A stretch of 64,000 nucleotides of DNA from Labia minor (Eukaryota > Arthropoda > Insecta > Dermaptera > Spongiphoridae). A program made the translations under genes and the position numbers. Shown here in pieces: positions 50,466 to 63,717 of this stretch. How positions within the stretch are numbered: the first letter of the stretch is position 1; every line of letters starts with the position of its first letter. The notes beneath the pieces are model-generated. The model worked only from the letters and a program-made list of their open reading frames with translations. It was not told the origin of the DNA and did no database searches. The stretch lies in NCBI GenBank assembly GCA_963082975.1, contig OY720349.1, positions 50,263,962 through 50,327,961 of the forward strand, written 5' to 3'.

Positions 50466-52268
50466 GTTCATTTTAAATTTAATTTCAATCTGTATACGTA
50501 TATAATATTTATAATATTTAATATATTATATAGTTTATTAGTTATTATTATTATTATAATCAAATCAAAAAGTGGAATCTTTTTAGAAACAGGCATATTT
50601 TTAAAATATTTTATAAAATTATGGAAGATACCGTCGAATTTCAGGACTTCTTAAATTTGAAAATAATAAAATAACATTAATATTAATTATATTTACACAA
50701 CTTAAACTTAATACGCGATAATAGATGAATTTATTACATACATAATAATAAACATACTAAACTTCTTGGAAGTTTTTAGTTGACTTATTGTAATTTGGTA
50801 CATAAGATGAATTCCTAGGTTTTAGAAATTAGCCCAAAAAATAACAGTTATCGTTACTTTATATACTTCTTGTTTGAAAACATTTACATTTACAAACATA
50901 TGTTGTTGTCGGTATATGTTGAAAGAATTTATCAATTTTATTAATTTAAGATTACAATTTCTCCACAATGGGTAATGAAATTTATTTAAAATATCCTACT
51001 TGTTATTTATTTATGGGTCTTAAATCCAATAATATTTTTCAATCCTAATCCGTTCTGACTTGAAATATCAAAATATGGTGCAATTTCTTAACTTCTAAAC
51101 TTATTGTAAAATTGTTTTCAGGATATAAAGAATTCAGAGAAATGGAGAAATAGTCTCTCCTTTAGGGACAGTTTTAAATGAAAACACTTTTTATTAATTA
51201 CTTATTACTTTTAATATTTTAAATGATAAAATATCTTCCTTTTTTTTAAAAAAATCTCATAGATATTAAATAAATAATTAGTATATAACTCCACTCTGTT
51301 TAAATTTTGTATAAAGTGTACAATCTTGCGAGTAATATTGTCTGAATTCTAGTTTTATTTTATAATTTTTATTTTTTAAAAACATATTTAAAACATAAAT
51401 ATATATGTCAATTAAAATCAGCGAATTTCATTAAATAATTTTTGTATCCTTACCTTCTTTTCATTTATATTTTAATAATGGAACATTTTATTATATGACA
51501 GAACCTATTTAATACAAATCTCGATTACAATGAGAATTTTTATTATTAATTGCAGACATGTATTTGTAATGCCAATACCATTTATTTATAACAAAATCTT
51601 AGAAATCGAAACATTACATTTTAATATTATCATTTTTTAAAAAAGAAGATAAAAAATTGTCTTTTCGTATTTATTAAAATGGGCGAAAAACATACATCAT
51701 TATTGTGTAAACAACATTAATTTTATTTTTTTTTTCAAATTCATTTATTTAAATATATTCTACATTTTATACTCGTATAATATCTCTGTTTGGAGATATT
51801 GGGTTAATATAAAATACCATTAAATAAAAAAAAAAAAAATGTTTTCCTTAAAAATAATTCTTAACTACAGAATGTGCATAAATGATCGCTTATTTGAAAA
51901 ATAGAGAATGTCACAAAAAGTATTTTTAACATTTAACTATCCAACATTTCAACCATCGTTATCAAACTATTTCCACTTGACCTTTTTGTTATTAAAATTC
52001 AATCATTTAAGATTAATAAAAAAAAAAGCTGAATTAATAAGAAAAAAAATCAATGATTAATTTTAATTTATTATAAATTTTAGTTTAGAAAAGGGATCTT
52101 GATTAAATAAGGAAACAACAAAAAAAAAAGGAATGAAAGGGTTGGGTGTGTTATCAATTAAAGTACACCCCATGAATCGATTAAGCACACGTGAAGTGGA
52201 AATGATTGATGCGCGAATTCTCCACTCAATTTTCTTAAACGCAGGTAATCTTAATTTTAATAGCTTAG

Positions 52269-52314
<46 letters not shown>

Positions 52315-53637
52315 TATTATTATATGATGAAATTATTATGAGAAAATGTTCAAAGAAATGAAAATATATTTTTAAAACTTTTTAATCAATAAAAGTAGGG
52401 AAATATTGAATTAATATTTATTTTTAAAAATATAAAAAAATACTAATTAATATTATTATTATTATTAAAATAAAAGTGAAAAAGTAATAATATATATATA
52501 TATATTTGTTAATATAACTAGATCTTCTATAAAGATACTTTTGAAATTAATTTCATAAGCGTATGAAAACAATTGTACATATATTTGATTTTATTATATT
52601 TTATATATTCACAATAATTTCAAATTTATGCTCTATTATCTTAAGATTAATAAAAGTTTAGTTATACAATCATTTGGTGTTATATAATTTATTCATGCAA
52701 ACAATTTGTTTTAATATACAAAAGATAATTTCATTATCTTGTTGGCTTTAATTTGTTTTCAAACTTATTCTTCCAATGATTAATTATTTATATTAAACGT
52801 CCTCTACCCCACTTTTTCTCTCTCCCTCTCTCTCTCTTCCTCGTTCTTTTGCTCTTTCTCAATAAAAGGCTAATAGAAGCAATCCAAATGGATCAATATT
52901 CAAATAAGTGGTCCCGGTTACTTTTTAACTTTTCTAAAGATTTAATGCATGAAATATACAAGTATAACACCTCACTGCATACTGGGTCATTGATTTTCCA
53001 TCAATGGACTGAAGATTTACCAACTTTTTCCAGATAACCAAAATAAAATAAAAAGCAGGAAGAAACTCTAACTTCAAAGTTGTAAATCTTAGTTACTATA
53101 AATAAAAAAAAAAAAAAAATTTTTTTGACTAAAAATAAAAATCAATCTTTTTTATTATGTTGGTCGATGATTTCGTTTCCTACACTTAAAATGAGCTGAA
53201 CAATTTTTAACTTCAACCATTCTGATTTACAATGGTATATATTTTTAAAGATGACTGATTTTAAAAATTCAATTCTTGTTTCCCATTCAATGTCAATAAA
53301 TTTGTTAAAATGGAATTTGACATAAAAGTTTTATTCTAACAACAGAGACACTCCTACGTTAAATGGCGCCTAAGGCAAACACCGATTTTGTTCCCCTATC
53401 GGGCGACAAATATGATGGTTTTTTGAGAATAAGATATTTCATCTTGCTTTTTCTCGTAGTGCTACTCATTTATCTAGGTAGTTTTTTAATACTCATATTT
53501 ATATAAATATTTTTACGTTATAGGTGCTGCTGCCCTCCCTTTTAGTTGACGTCCATGGCAAGTGCTAAGCCTGCAAAACTCTGGTTACACTCCTATCTTC
53601 TTAAGGGAGAAATTTAATGTTTTTTTTTTGGCAGACA
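50466..53637. other. Upstream or first-intron region, AT-rich
   Basis: Mostly AT-rich with a (TA)n run at 52269-52310 and a CT-rich tract at 52812-52860. A GC-richer patch at about 53350-53600 may be an old transposon end; I could not find its partner. Confidence 0.4.
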
Positions 53638-53783
53638 TTTTTACTTTCCCGCATACTTCGTATAAGGGAAGTATTGGAATCGTCAAAAATTTCGACTTCG
53701 AGATTTCGATAGATCTTGACGATTTAGACCTCCCTGAGTCGGAAAATACCATTTTTCGAATTATGTCTGTGTGTGTATGTATG

Positions 53784-53814
<31 letters not shown>

Positions 53815-54260
53815 TGTCTGTGAGCAAATTTACTCAAAAACTAATTAAGCTAGGACTACGAAATTTGGTACACCGATATAATTCACAGTTTGTAGATTTC
53901 TATCAAAATTTCGTCAAAATCGGTTAACCGGAAGTGGTACTTTACCTACACTGGTTGCGTTTACCTTTCAAGTAAAGTACCAGTTTGCTTCGAGATATTT
54001 GCTTCCTATTTTGTATATAGATTTAAAAATATGAAAAAAATTCAGATACCAAATTTCATCATGATCTGACCACTGGAAGTGACATTTTACCTATACAAAT
54101 AGCGTTAGGTGTAAATTATAAATATATATAATAGTGTTAAACCATTTTACTTTATAATTTAAATTAATTAGTTTGTTTATTTTTATTGTTGTTAAAACAT
54201 AATAATAATAACCTAATTACCTATTTATATGCGGGAAAGTCTAGGGGAGGACACTCCCGC
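53638..54260 (+). mobile_element. Family C Helentron-like element
   Basis: A perfect 12-bp subterminal inverted repeat (ACTTTCCCGCAT at 53643-53654, ATGCGGGAAAGT at 54229-54240), a (TATG)n microsatellite at 53774-53812, and a 3' stem-loop GGGAGGACACTCCC at 54245-54258. It shares the AACCGGAAGTGG and GAAATTTGGTA boxes with families A and B. Confidence 0.85.
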
Positions 54261-55492
54261 TTTTTTATTTATATTTAAAATAGACTTCAAATTTCCATTT
54301 GAAATTATATAAATTTAAAAGAAAAAAAAATTAAAAACAATAACATAGTTTATTACCTGTCTATTTCGTGACCACACCTCATGCACTATTGTAATATAAT
54401 ATTCTAAAAACTTTTCCTGGATAGGAAATAGGAAGTAAATTATGAAGTTGTTCTAGGTTCATAACAAATGACATTTGTTTATTCAATTAATCTTATGAAG
54501 ATGAGCAAAATAAATAACTAGTGAGAAAAACCATCAATCAGACACACTCAACCGCTTCACATCTTTCCTGCCCCAACGTTTTTTGTATAGTCCGTTAAAC
54601 ATGCATTTATTTCATATATATATGAATATATAATTGATTAAATCTTTTTAAAATAATATCTAGTTTTTAATTTAAAAATAGTTTATTAAATAACCCAATA
54701 ATCATTTCAAATTAGTTGAAGTAAAATTGAATTTAAATAATAAATAAAATTAAATAATAATAAAATAAGTGATGATAAAAAAAATTTGAAATGATTCAGA
54801 AAATTGCTGAATTGAAAGCAACATTTTTAAATTATTTTTTAATTTATATTTAATTTTTCAACTTCAATTATAATTTTTTTCTTAAAAATAATAAACAAAT
54901 TTATTCCCGTTTTGATGCATATTTCTAATCTTATTTTTTATTTGTTAAAAATAATAATTAATTTTATATATAAAAAAAAAATTATTTTTTTCATGTGAAT
55001 CTTAATGAAAATATCGGATTATTTATTATAGAAATAACTATAGAATATTTAATTCAATAATGATTATATAGAATTCTGAAAGATTTTTTCTTCCCTTAAC
55101 AAAAAATTTAATCCATCTATGAGGATGTATTTTTTTAAAGTAATTCCAGCGTGAAATTCATCAGCCAACTTGTATTACTATTCAAATGAAGGTAGTATCG
55201 GAGTTGCTTTTGCATACTTAACAGCTAACAAACTGTCTGGCCGTTATTTGTTGTATATTTATGAAAACGACGAATATTATGCCCACCGGGTCATAAATAA
55301 TAATAAACACAGTTTTAAAAAGGAAAAATTCCAATTCATTAAATTCAGAATAGAAATTGTTAAATTATTATGGAGAAAAAAAATGTTTTGTCCATTTTTT
55401 ACATCTATCCTAAAATAATAGGTATTCATCTTTATTAAATAAATATTATATAAATGCAATGAAAATATTTGAAATGTGGATTAAATGAAATT
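54261..55492. other. Upstream or first-intron region, AT-rich
   Basis: AT-rich. The ORF at 55170-55418 has no recognisable domain and poor coding character. Confidence 0.4.
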
Positions 55493-55970
55493 AGCTGGAG
55501 TGTCTCCACTCGACTATCTCGCAATTTGAATTGGATTAAATAACATAATATATTATATTTAAATTAAATTTAATTAATTATAAATTATAAATAATAAATA
55601 ATAAATATTAAACCAGCGCATGTTTGGCTTTTTGTTGATGGCACCACGTCACGTGTTGGCGCGTGAGATTTGCAGTGTTAAAAAATTAATTCTGGTAATT
55701 TCAGCGAATTAATCAAGCTGAAATTCTATATATAGCAGTTTTATACAATTATTAATCATGTGAAAAATTATCAAACATATATTTTTATTTTTACGGTCAC
55801 TTTAGAGGAAAAAAAATCAAAACGTTGTAGGTAATGACCCTCTTCCGGTTGAGCTACATTTCTCAAAAGTTGATAGAAAACTATGAATTTTGAATAATGT
55901 CCATGTACCAAATTTCATCATTCTAGCTCAAACCGTTTTTGCGTAATCTTGCCTACATACACACACACAG

Positions 55971-56001
<31 letters not shown>

Positions 56002-56116
56002 TTTTTCTCAACCTTAGTGAAAATGATTCAGGAACCTTCAAAACGTATAAAAACATCAAAATCTCAACATCGAAAATTTTCGTGATCGCAATACTATCTC
56101 TGGCGAGATAGTAAAA
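55493..56116 (-). mobile_element. Family B element, full-length, minus orientation
   Basis: Stem-loop end at about 55499-55512, (CA)n at about 55960-55997, ACTATCTCGCCAGAGATAGT end at about 56093-56112. Confidence 0.85.
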
Positions 56117-56463
56117 AGTAAATTTTAATGACAATAAATTTACATTGAATTCATTATTTATAATTTTGAGAAATGAAATTATTTCACTACTCTTAACTCC
56201 CACCATCAATGTTCAATACTTGGATTTATAGTGAATTGTAATGAATTGTATGCTTAAAATAAATAATTATAATTTAAATTTATGTTAAAAATTTTAGATT
56301 TGAAGAATTTATAATCATATTTTTTAAAAATAAATTAATAATTAAATTAAAGTTAAAAAATGAATTGAAAAATAATTTAAATTAATATCATTTTTATCAT
56401 AAATAGATACATACTGTCGGCTTCCGGCTTTCGTAAGGACCAGACCTGTGTCACTATCATTAA

Positions 56464-57406
56464 GGGGAGAGTGGTGATACTTGATCCCCACTTTGGTTTT
56501 TTTCATATATTTCGGGCTATATTCGTGAATTTGAAATTCTGTTTGAACGAGTTGATGACATGGTTCCTTACATTCCACTTGGCAGCAGGTTTGTAACCAA
56601 TAACGTTCACGATTACGAAAAAAGTGATGTTTATTGTAATGTACTCCCAAGGATCAAGTATCCCTTGGAGTGGGATACTTGTTCCCGCGCGGGGATTTGT
56701 ACCCGTTGCGGGGAATGCCACTTATAAGCAGGGGGGGACGCTAGCCGCTCATAGTGTGATAATATATATTTTCCCTTGTGTCACTTAAAATACTTATTTT
56801 AAACGATAACTAATATATATCCCTCATATAAGTGGCAACGGGTATAAATACCCGCCCCGCTTATAAGTGGCAGTCCCCGCAACGGGTACAAATACTCGCC
56901 CCGCTCATAGTGTGTTAATATATAAATAATACAACAATAATAATTATCAAAATTGCCTTCTTAAAAGGAGAATCTCGTGGTGGGTGATACTTGATCCCAG
57001 GATCAAGTATCACTTAACGCTAAGGGATCAACTATCCCCCACTTAACACAAAAAATTAATAAATTGGAAAATGTCAAAAAAGTCGGTCTGTACGAAAAAG
57101 CTATGTCATTTTAAATAGCCAATAAAAGGTGCAATTTAAATGTATCAACCAATTCTTTACAACATATAACACAAGAAAATAATATAACTTACCGTTAAGT
57201 TGAAAAAAAACTTTGAGGTAGTAGTTAAAAGAATATATATATTATTGGTCTATGTTATCAACTCAAGCGGCTACCATTACACGGATTCAATAAATAAACA
57301 ACACTACCACCCAGTGATGCCAACAAAACGGCGACAAAACGTTCTAAGACGGGAAATTTCAATGGGGATCAAGTATTACCCAGGATCAAGTATCACCACT
57401 CTCCCC
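56464..57406. mobile_element. TIR element with repeated GATACTTGATCC palindromes
   Basis: Perfect 24-bp terminal inverted repeats starting GGGGAGAGTGGTGATACTTG. The motif GATACTTGATCC or close variants recurs at least seven times in both orientations (about 56476, 56652, 56673, 56985, 56999, 57366, 57383). GC-rich inverted arms lie at about 56688-56737 and 56853-56904. The left flank is TTAA and the right TATA, so a piggyBac-like site is possible but not shown. No transposase was recognised. Confidence 0.75.
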
Positions 57407-57520
57407 TATAGTACCAAGGAACGCAGTAAGTCAAAAATCACTCACCCATTCAACCCAAAATCCCAACATCGGCTCTTGGTAATAGAGACGAAAACCCAGA
57501 ATCCCAAAAAAAATAATTAC

Positions 57521-57650
57521 CTCCTAAATAAATTCTCTTGAAAATGGCTCCAAAAATAGGCGCCGAAACGACGAGACTTAATTAAACGTGGAAATAACTC
57601 GAAAATAATTTTTCTTGATAATAATGACTTTCACGGAAATCTAAACTCAT
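57521..57650 (+). repeat. Interspersed repeat with GAAACGACGAG, copy 1
   Basis: Shares blocks TTGAAAATGGCT, CACCGAAACGtCGAG-like and CTCGAAAATAATTT with 63483-63620 in the same orientation. Origin unknown. Confidence 0.6.
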
Positions 57651-57959
57651 ATATATATAGATATATTATTAAAATAGTAATATTTTTTTACGGAGGGGAG
57701 GGGAGGGATGCATTTTTTTTCTTTACTGTGAAAGCTTTTATTCCTTAAGAAAATCGCTGCTGGTTTCAAAAATTAAATAAAATAAGAGTAAGACTATTCA
57801 AAGAATGCTCTAAAAATTACAAATTGTAATAAAAACCGCCCATTTCTTATCACACACATCCATATAAATTTAAATTATTCCCAGTTTTTTGGATACATTT
57901 GTTTATATTTTCATTCTTTTAAAGCAAAACAAAATTTAAAAACATTGGTGTCTAGGCAT

Positions 57960-58150
57960 ATTAAATAGCCAACCAAGGTAAAAAGCTATCTCTTTTGGGC
58001 AGGGTCTTATTAAAAATACATTACAAAGATTTCCCAAGGGCCCATGCCATGCCTTCTAATTCCAATGTCTCTGGCTGCTGACCTTTGACCATCGACCTAC
58101 GATGAAAATTCACCCTAAGCATGCAACTAAATCATCCAACACACCCAGAT
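57960..58150. promoter_or_regulatory. GC-richer non-coding island with a DR1 site
   Basis: Stands out from AT-rich flanks and has no open frame. At 58079-58091 it contains TGACCTTTGACCA, a direct repeat with 1-nt spacing of the nuclear-receptor half-site, the type bound by HNF4, COUP-TF/Seven-up or USP heterodimers. A regulatory role is inference. Confidence 0.35.
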
Positions 58151-58914
58151 AGATTTTTAAATCCCAATATTTATTTATTATATCAATTAATGAAAGACAA
58201 ATTAATTCCTTAAAGCTGAAAATGTATTATTTTACTTAACATTTGTAGTTAAAAGAAACAAATAAACATTGTCTTTTTAAAAATAGGGATACATGAAAAT
58301 AAAAAAAAGAATTTATATTTACTCTTAAACCGATATACGAATGCAAATAAAATATTGCTCTACAGTCTATAAAATAGATTGAGCGCCTATAAATCCAATC
58401 CGAGCATTGTTCTGTCAATATTGTTTCCTGTTCAATAATAGTAAATAAATAATTGAGTATATTTTTTTTTTTGTTTTTTGGTAAAATAACATATTTAATT
58501 TGATTCCGCCCTTTGGAAAGGTTATTTATTCTCATGGACGAATTAATATAAACAATTGAAATTTATGGTTATATCCATATCATATGTTTTTACAAATGAA
58601 TAATGATCAGAAAAACAAGTATTTTAAATCAAGATTAATTGATTTTGTTAAATATCAAATGTTAATCTTTGTTTATATTGTTGAATAACGAATTTTAAAT
58701 TTTAATGAAATTATCACAATTGAACGATTTTCCGAAACTAAGTTGTTTTAAATGAAAATAAATGCTTATTAAGATAAGAGCGAATGAAAAATTGTCTTAT
58801 CTTTAGGAAAGTTTCACTGATTGGAGAAGGAAAGTGAGTTTAGAAAAAATTCTATTGATCATATTAGTGAACCTTTGTTGAAAAATCATTTCTGTTACAT
58901 ATTATATTAACTAG
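58151..58914. other. AT-rich stretch
   Basis: No supported feature. Confidence 0.5.
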
Positions 58915-59190
58915 TTGAAGTACCCGGCGTTAACCTTGATCTTTCCCGGGATCATAATAGAAAGCTTCCAGAAGGAAGTCCGAATGTGTGACAGCCGTTA
59001 ACATAGTTTCTTGTCCCCTCTGTTACTGATGGAAATCACGCTGATGTAATGCTTCTGCACGCGACGCTCGGGCTCGTTCCCTCTTTTGCTGAAGTCGTGC
59101 GGCGCGATTTTCCTGTGTCTCTGCAGCACGCGCCGCGCGGACCAGTTCCCTCCCTTGTTGAAGTCGCGCATCACGCTGCCCCTACGCCCT
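58915..59190 (-). pseudogene. Helitron-like remnant with Arg/Ala/Glu repeat
   Basis: The minus strand of 59190-59040 encodes a tandem repeat of the type ARLQQxRE..RAA.AAET, common at the N-terminus of Helitron helicase proteins. At 58926 is GAAGTACCCGGCGTT, a block also seen in variant form inside two family A copies. GC-rich and too short to be functional. Confidence 0.5.
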
Positions 59191-59306
59191 CACACTGAAA
59201 TCCATTGGCACTTCTTTTGCGCCTTTCCATTTATAAGGCAGGTTCCTATTTAACCTTGTGTCATTTGTATTACAAAATCGTGTAAAGATTTCACGTAAGT
59301 GACATA

Positions 59307-59720
59307 CAGTAAAAGCTCTTGATTCGCGGGGTATACGTTCCATAAATATGCCGCGAATACAGAAACCGTGAATACGAACTGGTAATTTGTATGAGATTAT
59401 AGGGAATACGTTCCTAGGTGACAAAATAAAAAAAACAAATATATAAAAAAATCAATTTAATTGAAGATTGTAAACATTTTGATTAATTATCTTAAGACGT
59501 AGGCAATGGTTTGAAGAATTTTGTAATTTTCTCTTCCTTGGCAGTTTTTAAAAGCTCCCTTAATTCAGACTGATACGCAGCAGTCGCATTAAAAATAAGA
59601 CTTCGTTCCATAGACGGTTCATAAAGAAATCGCAAAGCTCATTTGCCATTCTTAAACCTTCACTAAGATTTTTCAAATTAAATGTCACGTTTCCAGTGCT
59701 TGTTAGAGAACTATTGTCAT
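59307..59720 (-). pseudogene. Tigger/pogo-type transposon fragment
   Basis: Starts at a TA with CAGTAAAAGCTCTTGATTCG, like the end of pogo/Tigger elements. Inside, on the minus strand, an open stretch 59611-59492 ends AKEEKITKFFKPLPTS and a stop, like the C-terminus of Tigger transposases. A preceding piece (LSEGLRMANELC) is in another frame. The other end was not found. Confidence 0.65.
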
Positions 59721-60532
59721 GAATAACAATAAATTACATGACAAGTTTCTTTATATTGGCACATTGCAAGATAGGGGTGAATTATTGAAAAGGTAACTTA
59801 GGATGAGAGGGAGTGTTTTCCTCTGAATGTACACAAGGTAGCCAGATCATTCTTGGACGGAGTAACATCACCAGAAGGAGAGATTACCAGGATAATCCCA
59901 CAGGTCAACAAAGGAGTTGAAAACCCTTGGAAGATGGATTATTAAATACCTGGAAGAAGTTACCCGAAGAATACTCTCCATGTGCACCGAACAATCTACC
60001 TCATTAATTACAGCTAAGTGGTCGACCCTTAAGCAATTGCTAATTACATATTAAATCTTATTTAGTTTATAATATAAAATACTCTACTTTATTTTATAAT
60101 TAATTATCATGTAGTAATGTCTAGCGATGCCCAATATAATTATAATAAATTCTTAGTTATTAAATATTCATTTTATTATATTTATTTAATAATTGATTTT
60201 TATTCTGATTGAACCTTACATCTCCCTTATCAACCTTCGTTGGATTCCCCAAACTATATTCACAATAACCAGAGTGCTACCAATTTAAATATCAAATTTA
60301 TTAACTTTAAAAACCCATTTTTTTTATAACCCAACCCCATACTAAGCCTCCAATATACGACAATATATATCATTAAAAATGAAATATTTTTTTTTACAAT
60401 TTTAATTCTAAATTATAAAATAAAATTTATAATGTTTTGAATATAAAAAATGATTAATACAATATTAATTAAAAAGAGTATGACGGGAGGTATTAATTTG
60501 AAGTCGTTGAAGAGACGTTGATGTCGTTGCTG

Positions 60533-60581
<49 letters not shown>

Positions 60582-61417
60582 TGTTATTAATCTCAATTAA
60601 TTAATATTTTAAAATTAATATGAATTTTCTAAATCAAGAAAATTCAATTTTTCAGCTTGATAGCAATTTCAAATGCATTTATTTTTGTGTTTAAAATTCA
60701 TTTAAGCTGATGCGTGAGAGGATAATAGGTATATAGTGAGTGAGTAATGGAAATCTGCGAAATCCGTTTCATTTAGACACAACGCAAATGTCATTGAAAT
60801 GGACCACGGTCATCGAGGAAATGACGAGTGAAACCAGGAAACCAAATTCAAATGAAAGAGAAAGGGGATGCGTTGTCATGGTAGAGGTCAAAGTCAAACT
60901 AACCAACACTCGCTCCTCAACGTTTATACACGTTTAACCAATCAGTATTAAACTGACCTTTGAAAGATATCTCAAACTTTAGATGAAAAGAACTCATAAT
61001 AAATTAATGATCTTAATATTATTATTCAAATATGCTTAATTCTATAATCTCTGCTTATAAGAATAAATGTAAAGTAGTGTCATTTATTACACATTTTTAT
61101 ATTAAAAATAATTGTAAGTTTTAAAATCTTTGGAAAAAATAAATAATAATAAATAATGTATATATATATATATATATAAACATTGTAATGTCCTTTATAT
61201 AATAATTTATTTATTTCTAAAAAATTACCACCTGACTCACAGCTCGGTAATCACAAACAACTATAATATATCTTGAATTGAATTTATATTTTTTATGAAT
61301 TTTAACATTTTCTGCATTGGAGAATTCCAATATATAGTTTTAAATATTTTGTCTGTATGTCAATAAAAGTTGTAACGTTAACTTAGTATGAAAATTCTAA
61401 TATATAAATATATATAA
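59721..61417. other. Upstream region with (TA)n and one GC-richer patch
   Basis: An unclassified GC-richer stretch lies at 59780-60020, a long (TA)n run at about 60535-60579 and a moderately GC-rich, ORF-bearing patch at 60735-60945. The 65-codon plus-strand ORF there has no recognised domain. Confidence 0.4.
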
Positions 61418-61914
61418 TTTTTACCGTCTGGCTATAAAAAGGGAGGTATTGTATTCACACCAAATTTCATATGTGGAGATTTTTCACATATCTCCACGAA
61501 TCATGCATTTTGTTAACCGAAAAAAGTATTTTTAGCATTATGTCTGTCCATCTGTCCGTCCGTTTAGCGTGTTCAGGTTATACGGCTCAACGGATTTGGT
61601 ATATTTAGTTAATGCATCAGTATCATGAATTTATCAACTTTTGGTGAATATCCGGAAACCGGAAGTGGTAGTTTACAAAGTACTAATTTTATATTCATTG
61701 TCCCAAAATATTTCACTTAAAAGATAGTAGTAATTAATAATTGAGTAATTAAACTAAAAATAAAAAAAATATAGCTATTAATATGATTTAGACATTTTAA
61801 TTCAAGTTTTAAAAATATTTTTTTATACTTTATAAGTCTATATAAATATATTGTTGTTTGGAAATTAATTTATTTCAAGTCGTCGGTCGGTTCTGTGCCT
61901 GGCCACATCTCATA
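61418..61914 (+). mobile_element. Family A (diverged subfamily) element
   Basis: Begins TTTTTACCGTCTGG, has a GTCCATCTGTCCGTCC tract at about 61545-61562 and ends CGTCGGTCGGTTCTGTGCCT plus CTGGCCA. It is the uninterrupted counterpart of the copy at 2400-3278. Confidence 0.8.
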
Positions 61915-63482
61915 TTTTATTGTAATTTCAAATTCAAATTCAAACATAGTTCAAATTAACTAATATTTCACATAGTTATCATTTTATACTAATAAGTACT
62001 ATTAATTATTATTATTAAATATATAATATATCAAATTCCATCAACAAATTGAAGATCTTTTACCCTCCAGTATTTTTATAAATTTACTAATAAAAAAATT
62101 GTTAATTTTTTAGAATAATTAAAATATTTGAAAATTCACTCTTTCATTTAACACACACACACACACACACACACACAATTTATTATTTCATTACATTCAT
62201 TACATACATTATTAGATAACTATTATTTTATCATATTTATTTAAAATTGTGTTTAAATTTAGAGAGATCTAAATTTAAAATAATTCAAAATTAAAAAAGT
62301 TGTTTATTGATTTACTGATCAAATAGAATATTTGTTTTCAAAGTAGTTTTAGTTGCTGAAAATAATAATATTAATCATCCGTTATTTAATTTCAACTAAA
62401 AATAATGTTTTACTTTTGATATGATCAATTTCCTCAAAATTATAATCATTCTATTTTATTTATTTAAATTAACTTAAATTTTAAAATTATAATAAATTGA
62501 ATTATATTAAAATAAAGCCTCGGTTTTATTTCTAATTGAAACGCAATAGAGATCATAAATAAATAAATTCACTGATAAAATAATATTTTAATATTATAAT
62601 TAAATTTATTATTTATATAAAAAATACACATCTAAATTCGATATGAGTCAAAAAATATCAAAAAATAATATTTGAATATTTCAAAAACATTTCTAATATC
62701 GCAAATAACTCATTAAATATTTGATAATATGAATATTATCTACTCCGATGAATGAATAATTACGTTTATACATCTATTATTCAAAAGTAAAGGTAAAGGA
62801 ACATGCAACCCTTTATCGTAGTTAAAAATACATTTAGAAGGTGGAAAGACCAAAGAGAGTAGCAAGCAGGCTAATTAATACTAATATACATTTGAATTAT
62901 TTATTAATTAAGGCTGAAGGTTAATTTAAAGTGATGAGGAAAGATTGTGACGATCCCAATAAGAAATCAGGGCAATTTGTCAAATGAATGCCTGTATCAT
63001 TTGCATAATGCCATCCCTAAAGCAGCCTTTCACTCCCAATCGAGCGACCAATAAACTCGTGTGAATTATGACCAAGAAAGTTTACCGCATTATCATTTCA
63101 ACTCTCAAGGCAGCTTAAGGGATGAGGTAGGGTTATGTATTGGATGGTTGAAGGGCTTTTGGTTCTCATGAGATTCACACCATACCCTTTTCACCCTGAA
63201 TGTTCTCCTTCCAGTGGAGCTTTGAAAGCGCTCTTCACTTAATTGTCAAGACAAGGCAAACTACTTTATGTTTAAATTAATATCAACCGGAAAATTTATG
63301 ACGATTAAGATAAAATGAACATAACCAATATTTTTACATTAAATATTTTTTAAATTATAATAGAAAATTAAATATTATAATTTCTAGCATCATATTTAAC
63401 ATTTGACTAATAATTCATAAAACTTAACACACATTTTTACTTGGTATATAAATAAGATTCAGGATCTCAAAAAAATTTCCTT
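61915..63482. other. Upstream region with (CA)n and a GC-richer island
   Basis: A (CA)n run lies at about 62151-62177. The stretch 62930-63260 is GC-richer, non-coding, and includes an octamer-like ATTTGCATAAT at about 62999-63009, so it may be regulatory. Confidence 0.4.
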
Positions 63483-63620
63483 CCTAAATAAACTCTCTCT
63501 TGAAAATGGCTATAAAATGGGCACCGAAACGTCGAGAGCCAAATCTCACAATAAAACGTGCACACATAACCCGAAAATAATTTATCATAATAATAAAAAC
63601 TTTCACGTAAACGAACAATT
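63483..63620 (+). repeat. Interspersed repeat with GAAACGTCGAG, copy 2
   Basis: Second copy of the repeat at 57521-57650, with CACCGAAACGTCGAGAGCC. Confidence 0.6.
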
Positions 63621-63717
63621 AAATATATATATTATATTGAAGTATTTAATTTTTTTTTAATTATGATTAGCAATTAAAATTATCTAAATATAAACAATAA
63701 AATTAATTGTCTGTATA

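Noticed and set aside
53562..53927. 121-aa ORF on the plus strand
   Set aside because: It lies across the 5' half of the family C element, including its TATG microsatellite.
55928..56209. ORF containing a long Cys-Val run
   Set aside because: It is the CA microsatellite inside a family B transposon; the same artefact occurs at 2229-2450.
60740..60937. A small gene or 5' exon upstream of Shab
   Set aside because: The frame has no recognised domain, and neither strand gives a convincing pair of splice sites; kept only as a GC-richer patch.
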